From Mixophyes australis (taxonomy: Eukaryota; Chordata; Amphibia; Anura; Limnodynastidae), in NCBI GenBank assembly GCA_036250195.1, contig JAVHZZ010000003.1:89920918-89984917 (forward strand): DNA of 64,000 bases. The letters run 5' to 3'. Positions 10,052 to 23,463 of the stretch are shown here, in pieces. Both the position numbers and the translations under genes were made by a program. Position 1 is the first letter of the stretch; every line of letters starts with the position of its first letter. Under the pieces are notes generated by a model that saw nothing but the letters and a program-made list of their open reading frames with translations, was not told where the DNA came from and made no database searches.

Positions 10052-12679
10052 GTCTTGTTTAGCCAATGGCACAATTGGATTTGTCTTTGCATGTGACTTT
10101 ACACTAGCACTATATGTTTTACATACAGAACTGTCCTTTACCTAAAGGGCTACTCAGGAAAAATATTGGGCTCTGATTAAGAATCCAAATATTCAAGGAT
10201 TGTATCAGGGTATCTTTGGGATTAGATTACAGCTGATTATCCATGTGTCACGGTGCAAGCAGAACCCGGAAATAACCACTTGGCTGTGGTAGGTATCAGA
10301 GTAATACCATGTCCAGCCAAGCCACTTAGTCCTGAGAGGGCTGGTCGTAAGTTACCATCTAAGATCAAAGGACTGTGGAGGGGAAAATAGTGATGGTCAA
10401 AGTCAAGGGATTGGAGAAGGGTGAATAGTGGGGGAAAAGCCAGGGTTGAAGGATTGGAGAAGAAAGAATTGTGATGTGCAGTTAAACAAATCAAGTCACA
10501 ATCATAATTTTACTGACCCTTAATATAATTATATATTTCTATTGATCTCATAATATAATAATAAAATAATATTGCCTCCTTAACATAATGAACAATCAAA
10601 AATTAAATTAATTATAAATTAATTTTAGCCCCATAAACATTAAATAATAACTATGCAGAATAATATGTAACTCAACTCTTATGTTACAAATGGCAAGATA
10701 GTTTGCTGCCAGTTTTTCAGCAGTTTGTGAAGCCACAGCTTCTTATATTCGATAGTGTGTAAGTAGTCAAGGTTAAAAATCAGGATGGCGTTGTTGAATA
10801 TTTTTCTCAATGAAACACCAGTTTTTGGACAGTTTATCAGCGGTTTAACAAAACTGCCATTTGATACATTTAACCCAAGGTGTTTATAGCTGTCACTGTG
10901 AATGGTTTCCTGACAGATGTCACCTGGAGCTAGTATTGTGAATCCTCACACCATGTTATTTAGTTTTCATGGTATTGTAAATATTTTAGAGATTGTGCTT
11001 GTAGTCGCAATGATGTTTTCATTATATGTATGCATACAGCATACAGTGAAACTAACTTTACACTTGTACCGCTTTTAATCAATTTTTTTACCATTGACTA
11101 CTCATTTCCTCTAGCATTTTTCCCCTAATTTTACACTCTTCCCACATGTCACGCTACAAAATTCAAAATTTTTCCAGATAGAGTATTTTTAATTGCAGTA
11201 ACTGAAGAGGAACAGAAAAACAAATTGACAGAAACAAGTATCCATGCATACACAACTGAAACTTTGTATGATGCTATATTTATGTATTGCATTGATCACA
11301 GCATAAATCAAAACCATACAAGTCCTGGAGTCATTTTGACCTGCTTATTTGATATGACATATTTGATATTGTCTATTTTTTACATACATGTTAAATGGAT
11401 TTTCACTTTATGTTTAGAGAATAAATATATGAGAAAATAAAAATAAGCCAGTATACAATTGATTTTCTTGTTACTAGGCCTTAGACAGCTTCAATTATAT
11501 ATATATTACCTGAAATAACATGTTCCCTCAAGTATTGTATATTTTTTTCCGAATGGCTATAAAAGGAAGTTGATTTTATGTCCTCTGAAGTACTTTACAT
11601 TACCTATAGCTGTGCAGATAGCCTAAGGGCTTGCACAAATGGACATCTTTTAATCTGTTTTTTTTCCACTCCATTTTTTGACAGAGAAGAGACATATATT
11701 CCCAGTGAGATTATTAATCTCTCTAGAGAGGCAATGGTGCAGTACACATAAACATTTTACCAAGCAGACAAAGAAACAGTGATTGAGTAAAGTAGGACAT
11801 GCTCTACTTTCGCCACGCCTGAACTGTCATTCGTTAAGAAAAAATTGCTCTGTACTGTACTGTCTTTTTACAGAGATCAATGATTGCTCTCAAATTTTAA
11901 CCAGGGTTCATTAGAGTATTTACAGATGAAGTACAGTTTATTGCAGCAAATTTTGCACCATGGCTAAGTGTTCAGTGGAGAGTATATGCTATTTTTTTTG
12001 ACAGATGTCAGATCAGTTTAGCTGTAATAGCTTGAGATTTAGAAGTTAGTCATAGTTTAGAAATATGAAGAGTTTCTTCCAGTTTGTTTAAACTTGACAC
12101 TAGGCTAGGCAAGGGTATAAGGTGCTCATTTTGCAATTTGTACATATATGTGAAATACAGGATGAAAAATTGTGCTCACCGGTTTGATACATGGAAGTTC
12201 GTTGATACACCATGCGGACTTTATCTGCAAATAGCCAATCAGAATGGCTTTCTCACACTCCAGCCATTGAAGCCGCTCTTGATTGGTTACTTGTGGACAA
12301 GTCTCCTGCCTGCCATTTGCATAGCAGCTCCTCAAGTTTTGAGTCATGTATGAGGGTTAGCAGAAAGAATAAACCAAAATCTATGTGGATCATGAATTCG
12401 CAAAAGAATGCACAGGAAAAAAATATTGAGTCAATGTCATCTGGTAATAATATAGGTTGATAAAACAGTTAAAAAGGATTATTTTTCATTAAATACAATT
12501 ATTAGGATGACCTTAATGTCTACTAATCATAAAATACATTTTTACAGTTGCACATGAAAGCAAGCACATGCTAGAGAATGCATACAAGACTGTCAACACT
12601 ACTGATCAAGATTCAGACCAGGCTTTTACCTGGAGCAAGAGATAGCGCAGAAAAACAAGTAACTTTCAGACAATCACAG
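10052..12679. other. AT-rich non-coding region, nothing firm
   Basis: No gene recognised. The segment 10247-10500 begins TGTCACGGTGCAAGCAG and is GC-richer and purine-rich, as in the edge of an LTR or gypsy-type leader, but no matching second end or duplication was found. The rest is AT-rich spacer with short random frames. Confidence 0.4.
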
Positions 12680-12924
12680 CTTGATTCAGACGAGGCTGCG
12701 TGCGTTTGAGTTTGGCATGCCCTTCTGGTAAATTCTCTATGGCAAAAATGCCCTTTCCCCACCTACTTCACTCCCTGAAATCGTAGGTTGTAGCAAGTGT
12801 TCTTTGCATAGGAAGACGCAGAGGACAGGGCTGCGCATGGATGTGTCTCTTGGTTCTGGGAATGTGCAGAGTGATTTTGTGGACGACACACAAAATCAGC
12901 AGATACATGCCTTGATGAATCAAG
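12680..12924. mobile_element. Candidate MITE with CTTGATTCA ends
   Basis: About 245 bp with inverted ends CTTGATTCAGACGAGGC and GCCTTGATGAATCAAG (imperfect). Length and end sequence resemble the candidate at 5432-5678. No coding capacity; no clear target-site duplication. Confidence 0.4.
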
Positions 12925-14323
12925 CACTAAATGATTAATAAATCAGAAGATTAGCTGCTTACCAAGCACAATAGAAGGTCAACTTGCCTGCTGTGAACTT
13001 ATGTTGCTCATTTTATTTTGTGATAAATATTAGAATGTGAAAATAAACTGAGCATCTAATATTTAGCATTTTGCCTATTATACTGTACTTGCTTTAAGAA
13101 CACCTGTGGTTTGGAAAGCTCATTAATGTATTCAATGATTAATACTTTGATTTAATACTTTGATATACAGAATTGTTTAATTCTATATTTGGCATATACA
13201 TGATTAAACCCCCAGCTATGAGAAACAGTAACCAAAGATGACATTGCATGTTTAATATGTAAAAAAAAAATAGTTGTCAAATGACCCTGATTTACTAGGG
13301 CAATCACAGTGTTTTTTAAGATTAGATTCTGTAAGTCTTTGTCCTTGACAATGTCCTTTTCTATTATTTCATCTATTATTGGAGGCAGTAGATTAGCTTG
13401 AGGTCTGTGGTGCAACTTTTATGGAATTTATATGTTTACATATAGAAGGAAAATAGATTTAGCCATGATTTTTCCTACCATATATAAAATAATAGCAATC
13501 TAAGACTAGCTTTACAGTTAAATTATGACCTCTCATTATTTAGCATTTCTACAGACTAACTCAGGTACCACTGAGCTTACTTGGAATCCAAATATCTTCA
13601 AAATAGTTTAAGTATTTAATGTGTATCATTCTTTTTTACGATCAGTAGTTGTTCCTAGGGGAACCGGGTACTTTGGATACACAGTGATAAATAACAAACA
13701 CAAGGATAAACGTCTCAATCAAATATAACAATGTATTGAGAGTACATAAGAAGTAATCATATACATAGCTTCCAATATGAAGACAGCATAAATGGTCAAG
13801 CGAATTTCTGCAAGGGCCCCGTCACGATCAGTGCTGGAGATCAGCTTTTTGCGGGCACCACTGCAGTCATTCCCGGTATGAGGCTGCTGCTGTGACGCAA
13901 CTGTTAGACTTTTCTACTAAACACAGGATGTGCTACCCAGATACATCATACATATAAGGTAATAAACACGAATAGCTGCCTATCGTTGGTTAATAAATGC
14001 ATTAAACTGCTTATATGTGTTAAAGCATGGAAAGTACCTTAAAACTATATTGCCATGTCAGGTGCTTGCCATTCTAAAATCAGAGTACTGATTTAAGCAT
14101 AAGTAGCTGTTAACCCTTAATGTACCATAAGATACACTTTTCTTGCTCTTCCATCAAGATGGTTCAAATAGCAATATTTTGTGATTTTTGTGTTACATTA
14201 ACTGGTATATTTAAAGCTACAGTAAATGTCAAACTCAAAAGTCATGAGATTAAGGTAAAGGTAAAACAGAAGGGACTTCTTTATTAATCTGTTTGTAGAG
14301 AACTAACGATTTACAGAAGCATA
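12925..14323. other. Non-coding region, nothing firm
   Basis: AT-rich. The stretch 13640-13930 is GC-richer and contains LTR-like phrasing (GGGGAACCGGGTACTTTGG, then CCCCGTCACGATCAG), but no pair of LTRs, primer site or coding relic was found. Otherwise nothing recognised. Confidence 0.4.
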
Positions 14324-15917
14324 CAGTCAAGTCCATAAATATTGGGACATCGACACAATTCTCATATTTTGGGCTCTATACACCACCACAATGGACTTGA
14401 AATGAAACTAACAAGATGTGCTTTAACTGCAGACTTTCAGCTTTAATTTGAACGTATTTACATCCAAATCAGATGAACAGTGTAGGAATTACAACAGTTT
14501 CTATATGTGCCTCACACTTTTTAAGGGACCAAAAGTAATGGGACAATCGACTCAAAAGCTATTTCATGGACATGTGTCGGCTATTCCCTCATTATTTCAT
14601 CATCAATTAAGCAGGTAAAAGGTCTGGAGTTGATTCTAGGTGATTTGCATTTGCAATCTGTTGCTGTCGACTCTCAATATGAGATCCTAAGAGCTGTCAC
14701 TATCAGTGAACCAAGTCATCATTAGGCTGAAAAATCAAAACAAACCCATCAGAGAGATAGCCAAATCAACTGTTTGGAACATTCTTAAAAAGAAAGAATG
14801 CACTGGAGAGCTCAGCAACGCCAAAAGACCCGGAAGACCACGGAAAACAACTGTGGTGGATGACAGAGGAATTTTTAACCTGGTGAAGAAAAAAGCCCTT
14901 CACAACAGTTGGCCAAACCAAGAACACTCTCCAGGAGGTAGGTGTATATGTGTTAAAGTCAACAATCAAGAGAAGACTTCAAAAGAGTGAATATAGAGGG
15001 ATCACCACAAGATGTAAACCATTTGTGAGCCACAAAAACAGGAAGACCAGATTAGAGTTTAGCAAACAACATCTAAAAAAGCCATTACAGTTCTGGAACA
15101 ATATCCTATGGACAGATAAGACAAAGATCAACTTGTACCAGAGTGATGGGAAGAGAAGAGTATGGAGAAGGAAAGGAACTGCTCATGATCCAAAACATAC
15201 CACCTCATCAGTGAAGCATGGTGGTGGTAGTGTCATGGTGTGGACATGTATGGCTGCCAATGGAACTGATTCCCTTGTATTTATTGATGATGTGACTGCT
15301 GACAAAAGCAGCAGGATGAATTCTGAAGTGTTTCGGGCAATATTATCTGCTCATATTCAGTCAAATGCTTCAAAACTCATCGGGCGGCGCTTCACAGTGC
15401 AGATGGACAATGACCCGAAGCAAACTGCAAAAGCAACCAAAGAGTTTTTTTAAGGCTAACAAGTGGAATGTTATGCAATGGCCAAGTCAATCACCTGACC
15501 TGAATCCGATTGAGCATGCATTTCACTTGATGAAGACAAAACTGAAGGAAAATGCCCCAAGAACAAACAGGAACTGAAGACATTTGCAGTAGAGGTCTGG
15601 CAGAGCATCACCAGGGATGAAACCTGGCATCTGGTGATGTCTATGCGTTACAGACTTCAGGCTGTAATTGACTGCAAAGGATTTGCAACAAAGTATTAGA
15701 AAGTGAAAGTTTAATGTAGGATTGTTTAGTTTGTCCCATTACTTTTGGTCCCTTAAAAAGTGAGAGGCACATATAGAATGTAAATTCCCTCAAATTAAAG
15801 CTGAAAGTCTGCAGTTAAAGCGCATCTTGTTTGTTTCATTTCAAATCCTTTGTGGTGGTGTATAGAGCCCAAGATATGAGAATTGTGTCAATGTCCCAAT
15901 ATTTATGGACTTGACTG
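14324..15917 (+). mobile_element. Tc1/mariner element with long TIRs (TA duplication)
   Basis: Ends read CAGTCAAGTCCATAAATATT and its inverted complement, each bordered by TA (14322-14323 and 15918-15919). The inverted repeats extend about 200 bp and include an inner block containing GGGACCAAAAGTAATGGGAC near 14525 mirrored near 15735. This is the IR/DR arrangement used by many fish and frog Tc1 elements, where the transposase binds twice at each end. Element length (1594 bp) is normal for the class. Confidence 0.92.
14706..15660 (+). pseudogene. Tc1-type transposase, frameshifted
   Basis: The frame starting MNQVIIRLKNQNKPIREIAK carries the paired-type helix-turn-helix N-terminus and the GRPRKT AT-hook-like motif at about residues 42-48. 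After a shift near 14940 the next frame (to 15453) has the catalytic core: WTDKTKINLYQSDGKRRVWR (first D), GGGSVMVW, and QMDNDPKQ (second D). Another shift near 15450 leads to WPSQSPDLNPIEHAFHLMK with the third catalytic residue, E. The DD34E triad is present but split over three frames, and the HTH region has lost residues before STVWNILKKK. It is therefore a dead copy, although its ends may still be substrates. Confidence 0.92.
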
Positions 15918-16372
15918 TATGTTAGACATTCAAACACTTCATCAGATAAACATTGGAATCGATTTCCCAATTCAAAAGGTAAAGTTAATGTGCTTCACAT
16001 TGCTCTACCATGCTTTTTTTAATGAAAAGCCAAAACTTGACCCTTTTAAGCTGAGCAGAAAGTCTTTTATATTGGTAAAAATTCAAAACAATCCAATCCA
16101 CTGGAGAGTAACACAGCCTTACACAAAATCTAGTTAAGAGTTGTATTTGCATATTAAGTAGAAAACTGACCATGTGCATTTGCTTAGGGCCACATAAGAG
16201 CTCTATTTCTATAGGTATACTGCATGCAGTTAACCGGATGCTCTCCACAGTTCGATACACTGATGAATAGAGCTAGGGATTGTAGACACAAACAAGAAAC
16301 CATCTGCATTGATATTATTCCTTCCTCCATATCATTTATCCCCACAATCTCTATCACAGTCAATGACACTAT
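15918..16372. other. Non-coding spacer, nothing recognised
   Basis: Sequence between the Tc1 element and the MITE. No family signature seen on either strand. Confidence 0.5.
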
Positions 16373-16547
16373 GGGCTAGATTTACTAAACTGCGGGTTTG
16401 AAAAAGTGGAGATGTTGCCTAGGGCAACCAATCAGATTCTAGCTGTCAATTTGTAGAATGCACTAAATAAATGATAACTAGAATCTGATTGGTTGCTGTA
16501 GGCAACATCTCCCCTTTTTCAAACCCACAGTTTAGTAAATCTAGCCC
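16373..16547. mobile_element. Harbinger-type MITE (TSD TAT)
   Basis: A 175-bp, near-palindromic element with ends GGGCTAGATTTACTAAACTG and inverse, flanked by TAT on both sides (16370-16372, 16548-16550). The outer 15 bases equal those of the Harbinger elements at 6329 and 40346, so a common transposase could recognise all of them. Subterminal GATGTTGCCTAGGGCAACC has its own dyad and is shared with the intronic MITE at 8261. Confidence 0.88.
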
Positions 16548-18835
16548 TATAACTTTCATAAGTTCACTATCTGACTGTTATTTTCAACTACCTTCTTTCT
16601 GTTATTCCCTATATGAAATCTATTTCAATAGATTTTCTCTCACACATGGCTAATGCCATGCTCAATCTTATTCATTCAGATATTATTTTCCCACTTGCAC
16701 ACTACAATCTGATATAGGTTACATTACAACTTTCCAGTTTATCAGGTTTATCCAAAATACAGCTGGAAACCTGATTTATGCAAATGGAGATGCTCAAACT
16801 TGTTTATTGTGATTTTTGAATCTATTTATTGAATCAAATATAAAGTTTGAAAATTCACTGGAAATTCTCCATCTTTAGATAATCTAAAATATCCAAGCTA
16901 AATTTGAGCAAGACAAACAGGTTTGAACCTTTTATAGTATTATTACTCTTTTCAAAATGTCAATGCAAACATTTGAACTGCAAACCTCAGACTTTAAACT
17001 CACTAATGTTTGCTACTAGAATTAAAAATATATATATACAATTGTAGTGCTCCAGTCTGTATATTGTGGCCGGTGGCTACTCAACGCCTGTCTCAAGGAG
17101 AGAGTGTGTGCCTCCAATCCTGACTCAGAGAGAAGCCCCACACCATTACTAGACCCAATAAGCAGGACATAGAGTTATTAAGGATGTTTGTTGGGTAACA
17201 CAACAAAATGGTTTAGGAAATATAATTAAGAACAGGGCTGGATTAGGAACCCCCACAAAATGTCTCCACCGCCACCCACTTTCCCCACCGGGTGCATGCA
17301 ATGTATTAAGAGACCTCTGCCAGCTATGCTCTTACTCTGGTACTGCAGCCTTGCTTAATGATAAAAAGTGATGGGGCCTTTCTACCGTATGTATGTAGCA
17401 CTTACATATAGCGGGAATGGAAAGTTAAACTGTTTAAGTGTGGAATGCAGAGCAGGTAGTTGACTGAGCATTTCAGTACTGCTGCCCTCAGTTAATCTGT
17501 CACCATCAATACAATATCCACTTTGACTGGCTGGCATGTCACGGTTGGTGCCTCTGACATGACTTGATCTGACTGCAGACAATTTTTTTGGCAGGGAGCC
17601 CCACAAGTTATTTGCTCTGTGACCCAGGCAAACCATATTCTGCCCCCTGGTTGGATTTAATCATCAGATAATCATCAGATTAATCTCAATATCTGTTCAA
17701 TAAAGCATCAACATTAAATATGTCTCTAATTTGTTTGCAACTGTATAAATCTATCTTACAGTTCTAAACCACTCTACTAAAGAAACTTTAACACACCATA
17801 TATTAACCAAAACTAGAGAATTTGCAATACTCAGAAAGTAATTTGCATTTCTTAATTTTTACAATTACTCTACACATAAAATTTATTCAAGATTAGTGCA
17901 CCAGTGTCCTTGGAACAATCTTATTATTGCCCCCCATATTTGTTGTTTGTTAATCTCTAAATTCTATCCCTTATGATTGGTCCTTAATGTTGTGGTCTTT
18001 GATTAGTTAGCTGTACAGTAGGAGAAACAGTATTTTAAGACCATTTACTTTTTTGAGTTGTATTGGTAATATTATGTCTGAATTTATTGTCACCAATAAC
18101 GATTGTCCGATGCGATCAATGTGGTTCCAAAGCACAAAAGAGATATAATAGCAATAAGCAGCAAAATACAATAAGAATGTAACAAAGTATAACCAATACA
18201 TATGCAATGCACCCTGGCTACAGGAACATACATCAAAGCTGATGTCTGTTGGCAAAGAGACTGTTCTGGTACCAGAGGCCAGTTTATATACAGTTTGGTT
18301 AGAAAGAAACAAAGATATTGTCACAAGAATATACAGATAACACTAAGAAAGTTCTTCAGTGGTCCAGGATTTATGACATTCCAGTAGACAGCTGGTCATA
18401 GGTTGGTTCAATCCATCCTCTTTCCAAAGGGGGCTGGAGAGGATGAGTGCATGAATTAAAGTTTTTGCAGTGTGAGATATGTACATATTATGGAAATGTT
18501 TTTTAGATGTATGCAGCAAGATGTAAATATAAAGATGATGTGGGGAACAAAGGATAGTTGTATATAAAGGATTACACCTAGTCAGCGATCTTGTGCGGTG
18601 GGATTATGGTTATCTTGTCAACAGACATAGAATGTCAGGCAGGAAGCTTTAATTGGTGGGTGGGAATACTATTAATTCTCTTTTTTAAAAATGAGTTTGA
18701 GTTGACGAGAGAACATCCAAGATGAAATGGCAGAAAAACAGTCATAAATTTGTTTATCATCTGCATAGAGATGATACTAAAATTCAAAGGAGCTTGTTAG
18801 TTTTCCATGTGAATGTCCCAATGCTACTGTCTCTC
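16548..18835. other. Non-coding region, nothing recognised
   Basis: AT-rich sequence without recognised repeats or genes. Short frames show no domain signature. A more GC-rich patch at 17040-17640 may be an old repeat, but no class could be assigned. Confidence 0.45.
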
Positions 18836-20128
18836 TTTACAACACCACACTCTTTGTTGATACTGCAGCCCCAGCCACCCCCATTCGCACCTGCCAAATC
18901 AAACCCCAAATGTGGCACTCCTAACTTACTTGTCTCCTCCAAAAGTGCTCCCGCTTCTCTGAACGCCAGTGGAAAAAATTTCACTCCATTTCTGATTTCA
19001 TTCACTTTAAATTCATTCTTTTTTCCTATTATTCTGCCTTCTCTCTTGCTAAACAAACCTATTTCACATTCCTCATCTCCTCCCTGTCCAATAAACCCTG
19101 AGACCTCTTGGCTACCATTAATTCTCTACTGTGTCCTCCCCACCTTTTCCCCCTTCATCCATCACCACTCTTGACTTTGCCACATACTTAAAAACAAAAT
19201 CGACTCCATCCACAATAATATCTGTTCTCCTCAGACTTGCATCCCCCCACCAGTCATCTTTTTCACTCATTCTGCAACCCTTGACTCCTACCCTCCAGTA
19301 ACTTTGCTTGAGATCCTCTATCTTTTCTCCTCCTCTTCTTCTATAACCTGTCCTGTCGATGATGTCCTCTCCAAGTTCCTCTAATCTCTCTCTTCCAATG
19401 TGTGTTGTCACTTTGCTCACCTCTTTAAAATCTCTCTCCACTGGTATCTTCCTCTCGGCCTTCAATCATGCTCTCATCTCCCCTATTCTCAAGAAAACAT
19501 CCAATGACCCATCCTCTCTCTGACTATCGCCCCATATCTTTGCTTCCTTTTGCTTCTAAAATTCTCAAACAACTTGTCTTCAATCATCTTCAATCATCTG
19601 ACCCACCTTCTCTCATCCCACTCTCTTTTTGACCCTCTCCAGACTTACTCTCAGCTGAGTCCAAAGGTCACTTCTCCCTTCTCGTACTCCTCAACCTCTC
19701 TGCTGCTTTTGACACCGTCATTCATTCTATTCTCCTCACCACCCATCACTCCCTAGGACTTCACGAAACAGCTTTTTCCTGGTTTACCTACTGCATCTCT
19801 GGCCACTCTTTTAATGTGTCTGCTTCAGACTCTTCCATCCCCCCTCTTACCCTTTGTATTGGAGTTCCACAAGGCTCCGTCCTTGGCCCTCTGCTATTCT
19901 CTCTCTACACCACATTTCTCGGTGAACAAATTCAATCATTTGGCCTCTAATACCACCTCCATGCCGATGACCCGCAAATCTATCTTTCCTTCCCTGACCT
20001 CTCTCCTGCCTTTCTCTCCAAGGTATCTACCTGTCTCTCTGGTATTTCATCATGTGTTACTTGCTTCTGTATCTGGCACTGCGGAATTTGTGGTGCCTAA
20101 TAAATAGATTCATAATAATAATAATAAT
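18836..20128 (+). pseudogene. L2-clade LINE relic, internally deleted
   Basis: The plus strand has the LINE pre-RT region and then RT motifs in broken frames: SDYRPISLLPFASKILK (about 19520-19565), [16 protein letters not shown] (about 19695-19740), [19 protein letters not shown] (about 19860-19915) and HLHADDPQIY (about 19955-19985), where YADD has become HADD. The sequence then jumps directly to an L2-type 3' end (CGGAATTTGTGGTGCCTAATAAAT) with an (ATA)n tail at 20108-20128, so thumb and C-terminal regions are lost. Stops are frequent. It is a more diverged subfamily than the copy at 30155. Confidence 0.85.
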
Positions 20129-22164
20129 TTTTGAATATTATCAGGAGTATTATGAAGCTCTTAAAGGGTATTGTCAAATTCTATAAAAAGTTTATGTCAT
20201 AGAATGAAGAGATTCATTAAATTTATAGAGAAACAATTTATAACTAGCCCCCATGGCTAAACACTAACATTTAACAAGATTTCAAAGCCATAGAGATAAA
20301 CAACAATAAATAATTAAAGGTCTTTGTGTACAAGTTGAGCATTGTAAAATATATTCACCTTTGCCTTTTCTCCTTTGTAAATTCTTTATAATAATGTAAT
20401 CAGGCAATTTACTTGATTGGAGACTAAATAGTCAAAAATCATTACATGTGTGAATCTCCACTCACCAACAGTGGCTTAAAATCATTAAAATTAATTCAGA
20501 TTTCAATTATTACTTCCTGAAAATACTATTAGTCAGCGACTATGAACATTATGTGTGTGTGGTCATTGGCTGACTGCACAAGTGAGGCTCAACTATATTG
20601 AATGCAGATTTGGATGCTTAAGTTGAATATTCAACATAACAAACAAGTACAGCTCAAATCTAAGTATTTTAATTACTAGTAGGAGCAGCAATATAATATT
20701 ACATTACATTGGTTGGGATTTTATTTCTAAATTACAGAATTGGGGAAATCAGCATTAATCGTAACCTGCTTAACAAAGACCTCCATAGGCTTTACATGAT
20801 TTGCTTTTTCTTTTATGTGATAAATGGAGTCAGGTCAAAAAGTAAAGTGGCAAGACAATTTATTGTCTTCTAGAATTAACACACGCATCTTTCATTGTGG
20901 AGAAGTGAGAAGATAATTAATAAGTCAACTATAAGACCTGTAGGGTCATAAGCACATGAAATGCATCTCTGGCCTTGTAGTTTATTATTCATGATTACAT
21001 ATCAGCGAAGAACTACCTATCAATTGATAAACAGTTTATCTACATGAAAATGAGAAAATTAGATAAAATCTTTCCATCATCATTATATGCAGGTCTAAAG
21101 AAAATGAATGCTTGCCCTCAAAGAATAAGGATCAAACCCAGCACTTGAACGGAAAATGAATCACGTTGCATTTGCTTTTTTTCATTGTAAATATTTATAT
21201 GTATATATGTCATTAATATAAAAGCATGAACTCAAAACAACCTCGTATTGAAATTCACAATTAAGAAAATGATACAGATAGCAGTTATAGATCAAGCTGT
21301 TTCATTTTGCAGATTGCCTTGATGACTCAAAACCACTTATACAAACTACAAATGACAAATGAAAAAAGTCGGAAAATGCCAGTCCAACCCACATATATGA
21401 GGGAATGGGCATAATTCTGTGTTCAACTAAATGTTTGTATTTGCAGAGGTTTAGATTTAAAAGGTGTTACCTAATCAAGGGCAGACAGGGTCAAGGTCTA
21501 TTGAATTCTGCTTGATAAAAGTTCACTTTTCATGTTAAAAAGATAGCTGACAGCACCATCAGTTAAACATCACAGTGAGTAATCTATGGGCATTTGATAG
21601 AAGACAGAATGTTGCTTCATATATTTACTTCATATCTGTTGTTCACCAGAAAAAGAGCTAATTAAACCAGCATCAGATGTATTTATTTTTTTCAGTTGAC
21701 CCTGAATTGGACAATTTAACAGAACAGGTAAAAAAGGTTGTGGAAAGTGAAAAAGGGACATTTTTAAGAGCCTTATAGATAATTCTCTGTCGCCAAGCTA
21801 ACAAGACTATTCAGAATGCTAGTCAATTATTGTCATCATCTTCTATCTGTTTAGGTCTGACTCGACAAGGACCTCTGCTGGAACCTGAGAAATAAAGATG
21901 ACTTTATTTGACTTTAAGTAGCTTACTCAATGCTATAGGTCCTTTACAGGTAGCTACTGCCACTTTGGTCAGTAGACTCAAGAGTTGTTCCAAGAACTGG
22001 ACTAAGAGTCATTAGGGAGTACAAGAGGAAAGTAGAGGGACCATTGGTCACATCTGGGAAGTGTCACCTACAGGTAAAATAGCCCTTCCAGGTAAATGAG
22101 GAAACTCTGCTCAGGAATCAGAGCAGCTCATCCAGGTGAGGATCTGGCTTGCTAAGCATCTTGG
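20129..22164. other. AT-rich non-coding region, nothing recognised
   Basis: No repeat ends, genes or RNA signatures were recognised. This is one of the few long stretches in the window that could be ancestral single-copy intergenic sequence. Confidence 0.45.
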
Positions 22165-22305
22165 TGATTGTAGTCTTCAAAGTGAATGGCTCATAAAATA
22201 CTGATACGCTTGTCTGTAGGTATGAGTGCAAGTTATATGTCTGATATGGGTATAAATGGGGGTTTGCAATTGGCTTAGATCTGTTTTGGCTTGTTTTAAT
22301 GGAAT
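22165..22305. repeat. Direct repeat R1
   Basis: A 141-bp unit (starting GATTGTAGTC, ending TTTTAATGGAAT) that recurs as R2 at 23464-23520 plus 25090-25168. The second copy is interrupted by the LTR element at 23521-25089. Identity is high but not perfect. R1 and R2 bracket a Tc1 relic and a foldback element. The nature of the repeat is unknown. Confidence 0.75.
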
Positions 22306-22324
22306 GCATAGTGGTAGTAATAGA

Positions 22325-22860
22325 CACTCAGTGGGCATTTTATTAGGTAGGACCCTCCTTTGCCCACAGAAATCTTCATAGTATGGATTCAAAAATGTGA
22401 TGAAAACATTCCTTAGAGTTTCTGGTCCATTTGGACATGATAGCATCAAGCAGTTGTGGCAGATTTTTCGGTTGCACATTTATATTGTAAATCTTTTTGT
22501 CGACCACATCTCAAAGGTACTCTATTTAATTGAGATCTAGTTACTGTGGAGGTCTTTGAAATACCTCTAACTTATTGTCATGCCTGTGGAACCAGCTTGA
22601 GTGCTTTGTGACATGACACGTTATCCTGCTGAAAGTAGTTATTAGAGGATGGCTAGACTGTGGCCATAAAATAATACCCATGGTCAGCAACGATACTCAG
22701 GTAGACTGTGGCATTTAGACAATTCTCAAACTGTAGTAAGGAGCATAAATGTCTGCCAATAAAACATTCCCCAAACCATTACACCACAAACACCAGCTTG
22801 CAGTGTTGATACAAGTGATTTCTATAAAAGAGTGGGTACTGCTGAAAGATCAGTTTGTTG
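22325..22860 (-). pseudogene. Tc1/mariner element fragment (C-terminal half of transposase)
   Basis: One end, ACTCAGTGGGCATTTTATTAGG, matches the known terminal sequence of a widespread vertebrate Tc1-like family (inverse of CCTAATAAAGTGGCC-). The minus strand from about 22830 reads CLNATVYLSIVADH, then PSSNNYFQQDNVSCHKA with the second catalytic aspartate (QQDN), in broken frames with stops. Only this end is present; the N-terminal half is missing. A decayed, truncated copy. Confidence 0.8.
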
Positions 22861-23007
22861 TATTTTTATACTCGGATGTATCCAATGACTTTATAGCATA
22901 GTACCTTTTTTTAACATCAAATACATTTATTACACTTAGGTGAAAATGTAAGGGTACAGGGAGATATATCGTGATGAAAACGTCCACTTACCAGATATAA
23001 AAGTGGA

Positions 23008-23463
23008 ACATTAGATGTCCGGGTAACACTGCAGAAAGGAATATTTAATTATCCAGTGTATGCACGCTCATCAGCACTATGAGAGAGTGTTTTTATCTTC
23101 TGGATGTCAAATTTCATTAGCGTATGAGCTAACTTTTTCAAAGATCTTTGAAAAAATTAGCTCATATGCTAACGAAATGCATTAGAGATTTCGTTTTTCA
23201 AGTACCTGGAAAAATTTCTGGAGAAAATAAGGACATTGTACTGTCTACCTATTACATTGTTCTCAATAAGCTATCATTATCCCTCAGCTTGGACTAATGA
23301 TTATTGTAATTTTGAACTGACTTCAACAGTGGCTCTAGAACTTACAACAAGCAGCTGGAAATTTGACATCCAGAAGATAAAAACACTCTCTCACAGTGCT
23401 GACGAGCGTGCATACACTGAATAATTAAATATTCCTTTCTGCAGTTACCCGGACATCTAATGT
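23008..23463. mobile_element. Foldback/MITE-like element with ~106-bp inverted repeats
   Basis: Left arm 23008-23116 (starts ACATTAGATGTCCGGGTAAC) pairs with right arm 23358-23463 with few mismatches. Just inside the left arm lies a second palindrome (about 23114-23182) centred on CAAAGATCTTTG. No coding capacity. It abuts R2 directly. A target-site duplication was not found. Confidence 0.8.

Noticed and set aside
10247..10500. LTR or gypsy leader fragment starting TGTCACGG
   Set aside because: A TG start is visible but no matching CA end, duplication or coding relic.
11225..11440. 71-codon frame as a small host gene
   Set aside because: AT-rich random frame with no conserved motif, start context or neighbouring exon evidence.
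13640..13935. Solo LTR
   Set aside because: LTR-like composition only; no TG...CA ends with a duplication could be located.
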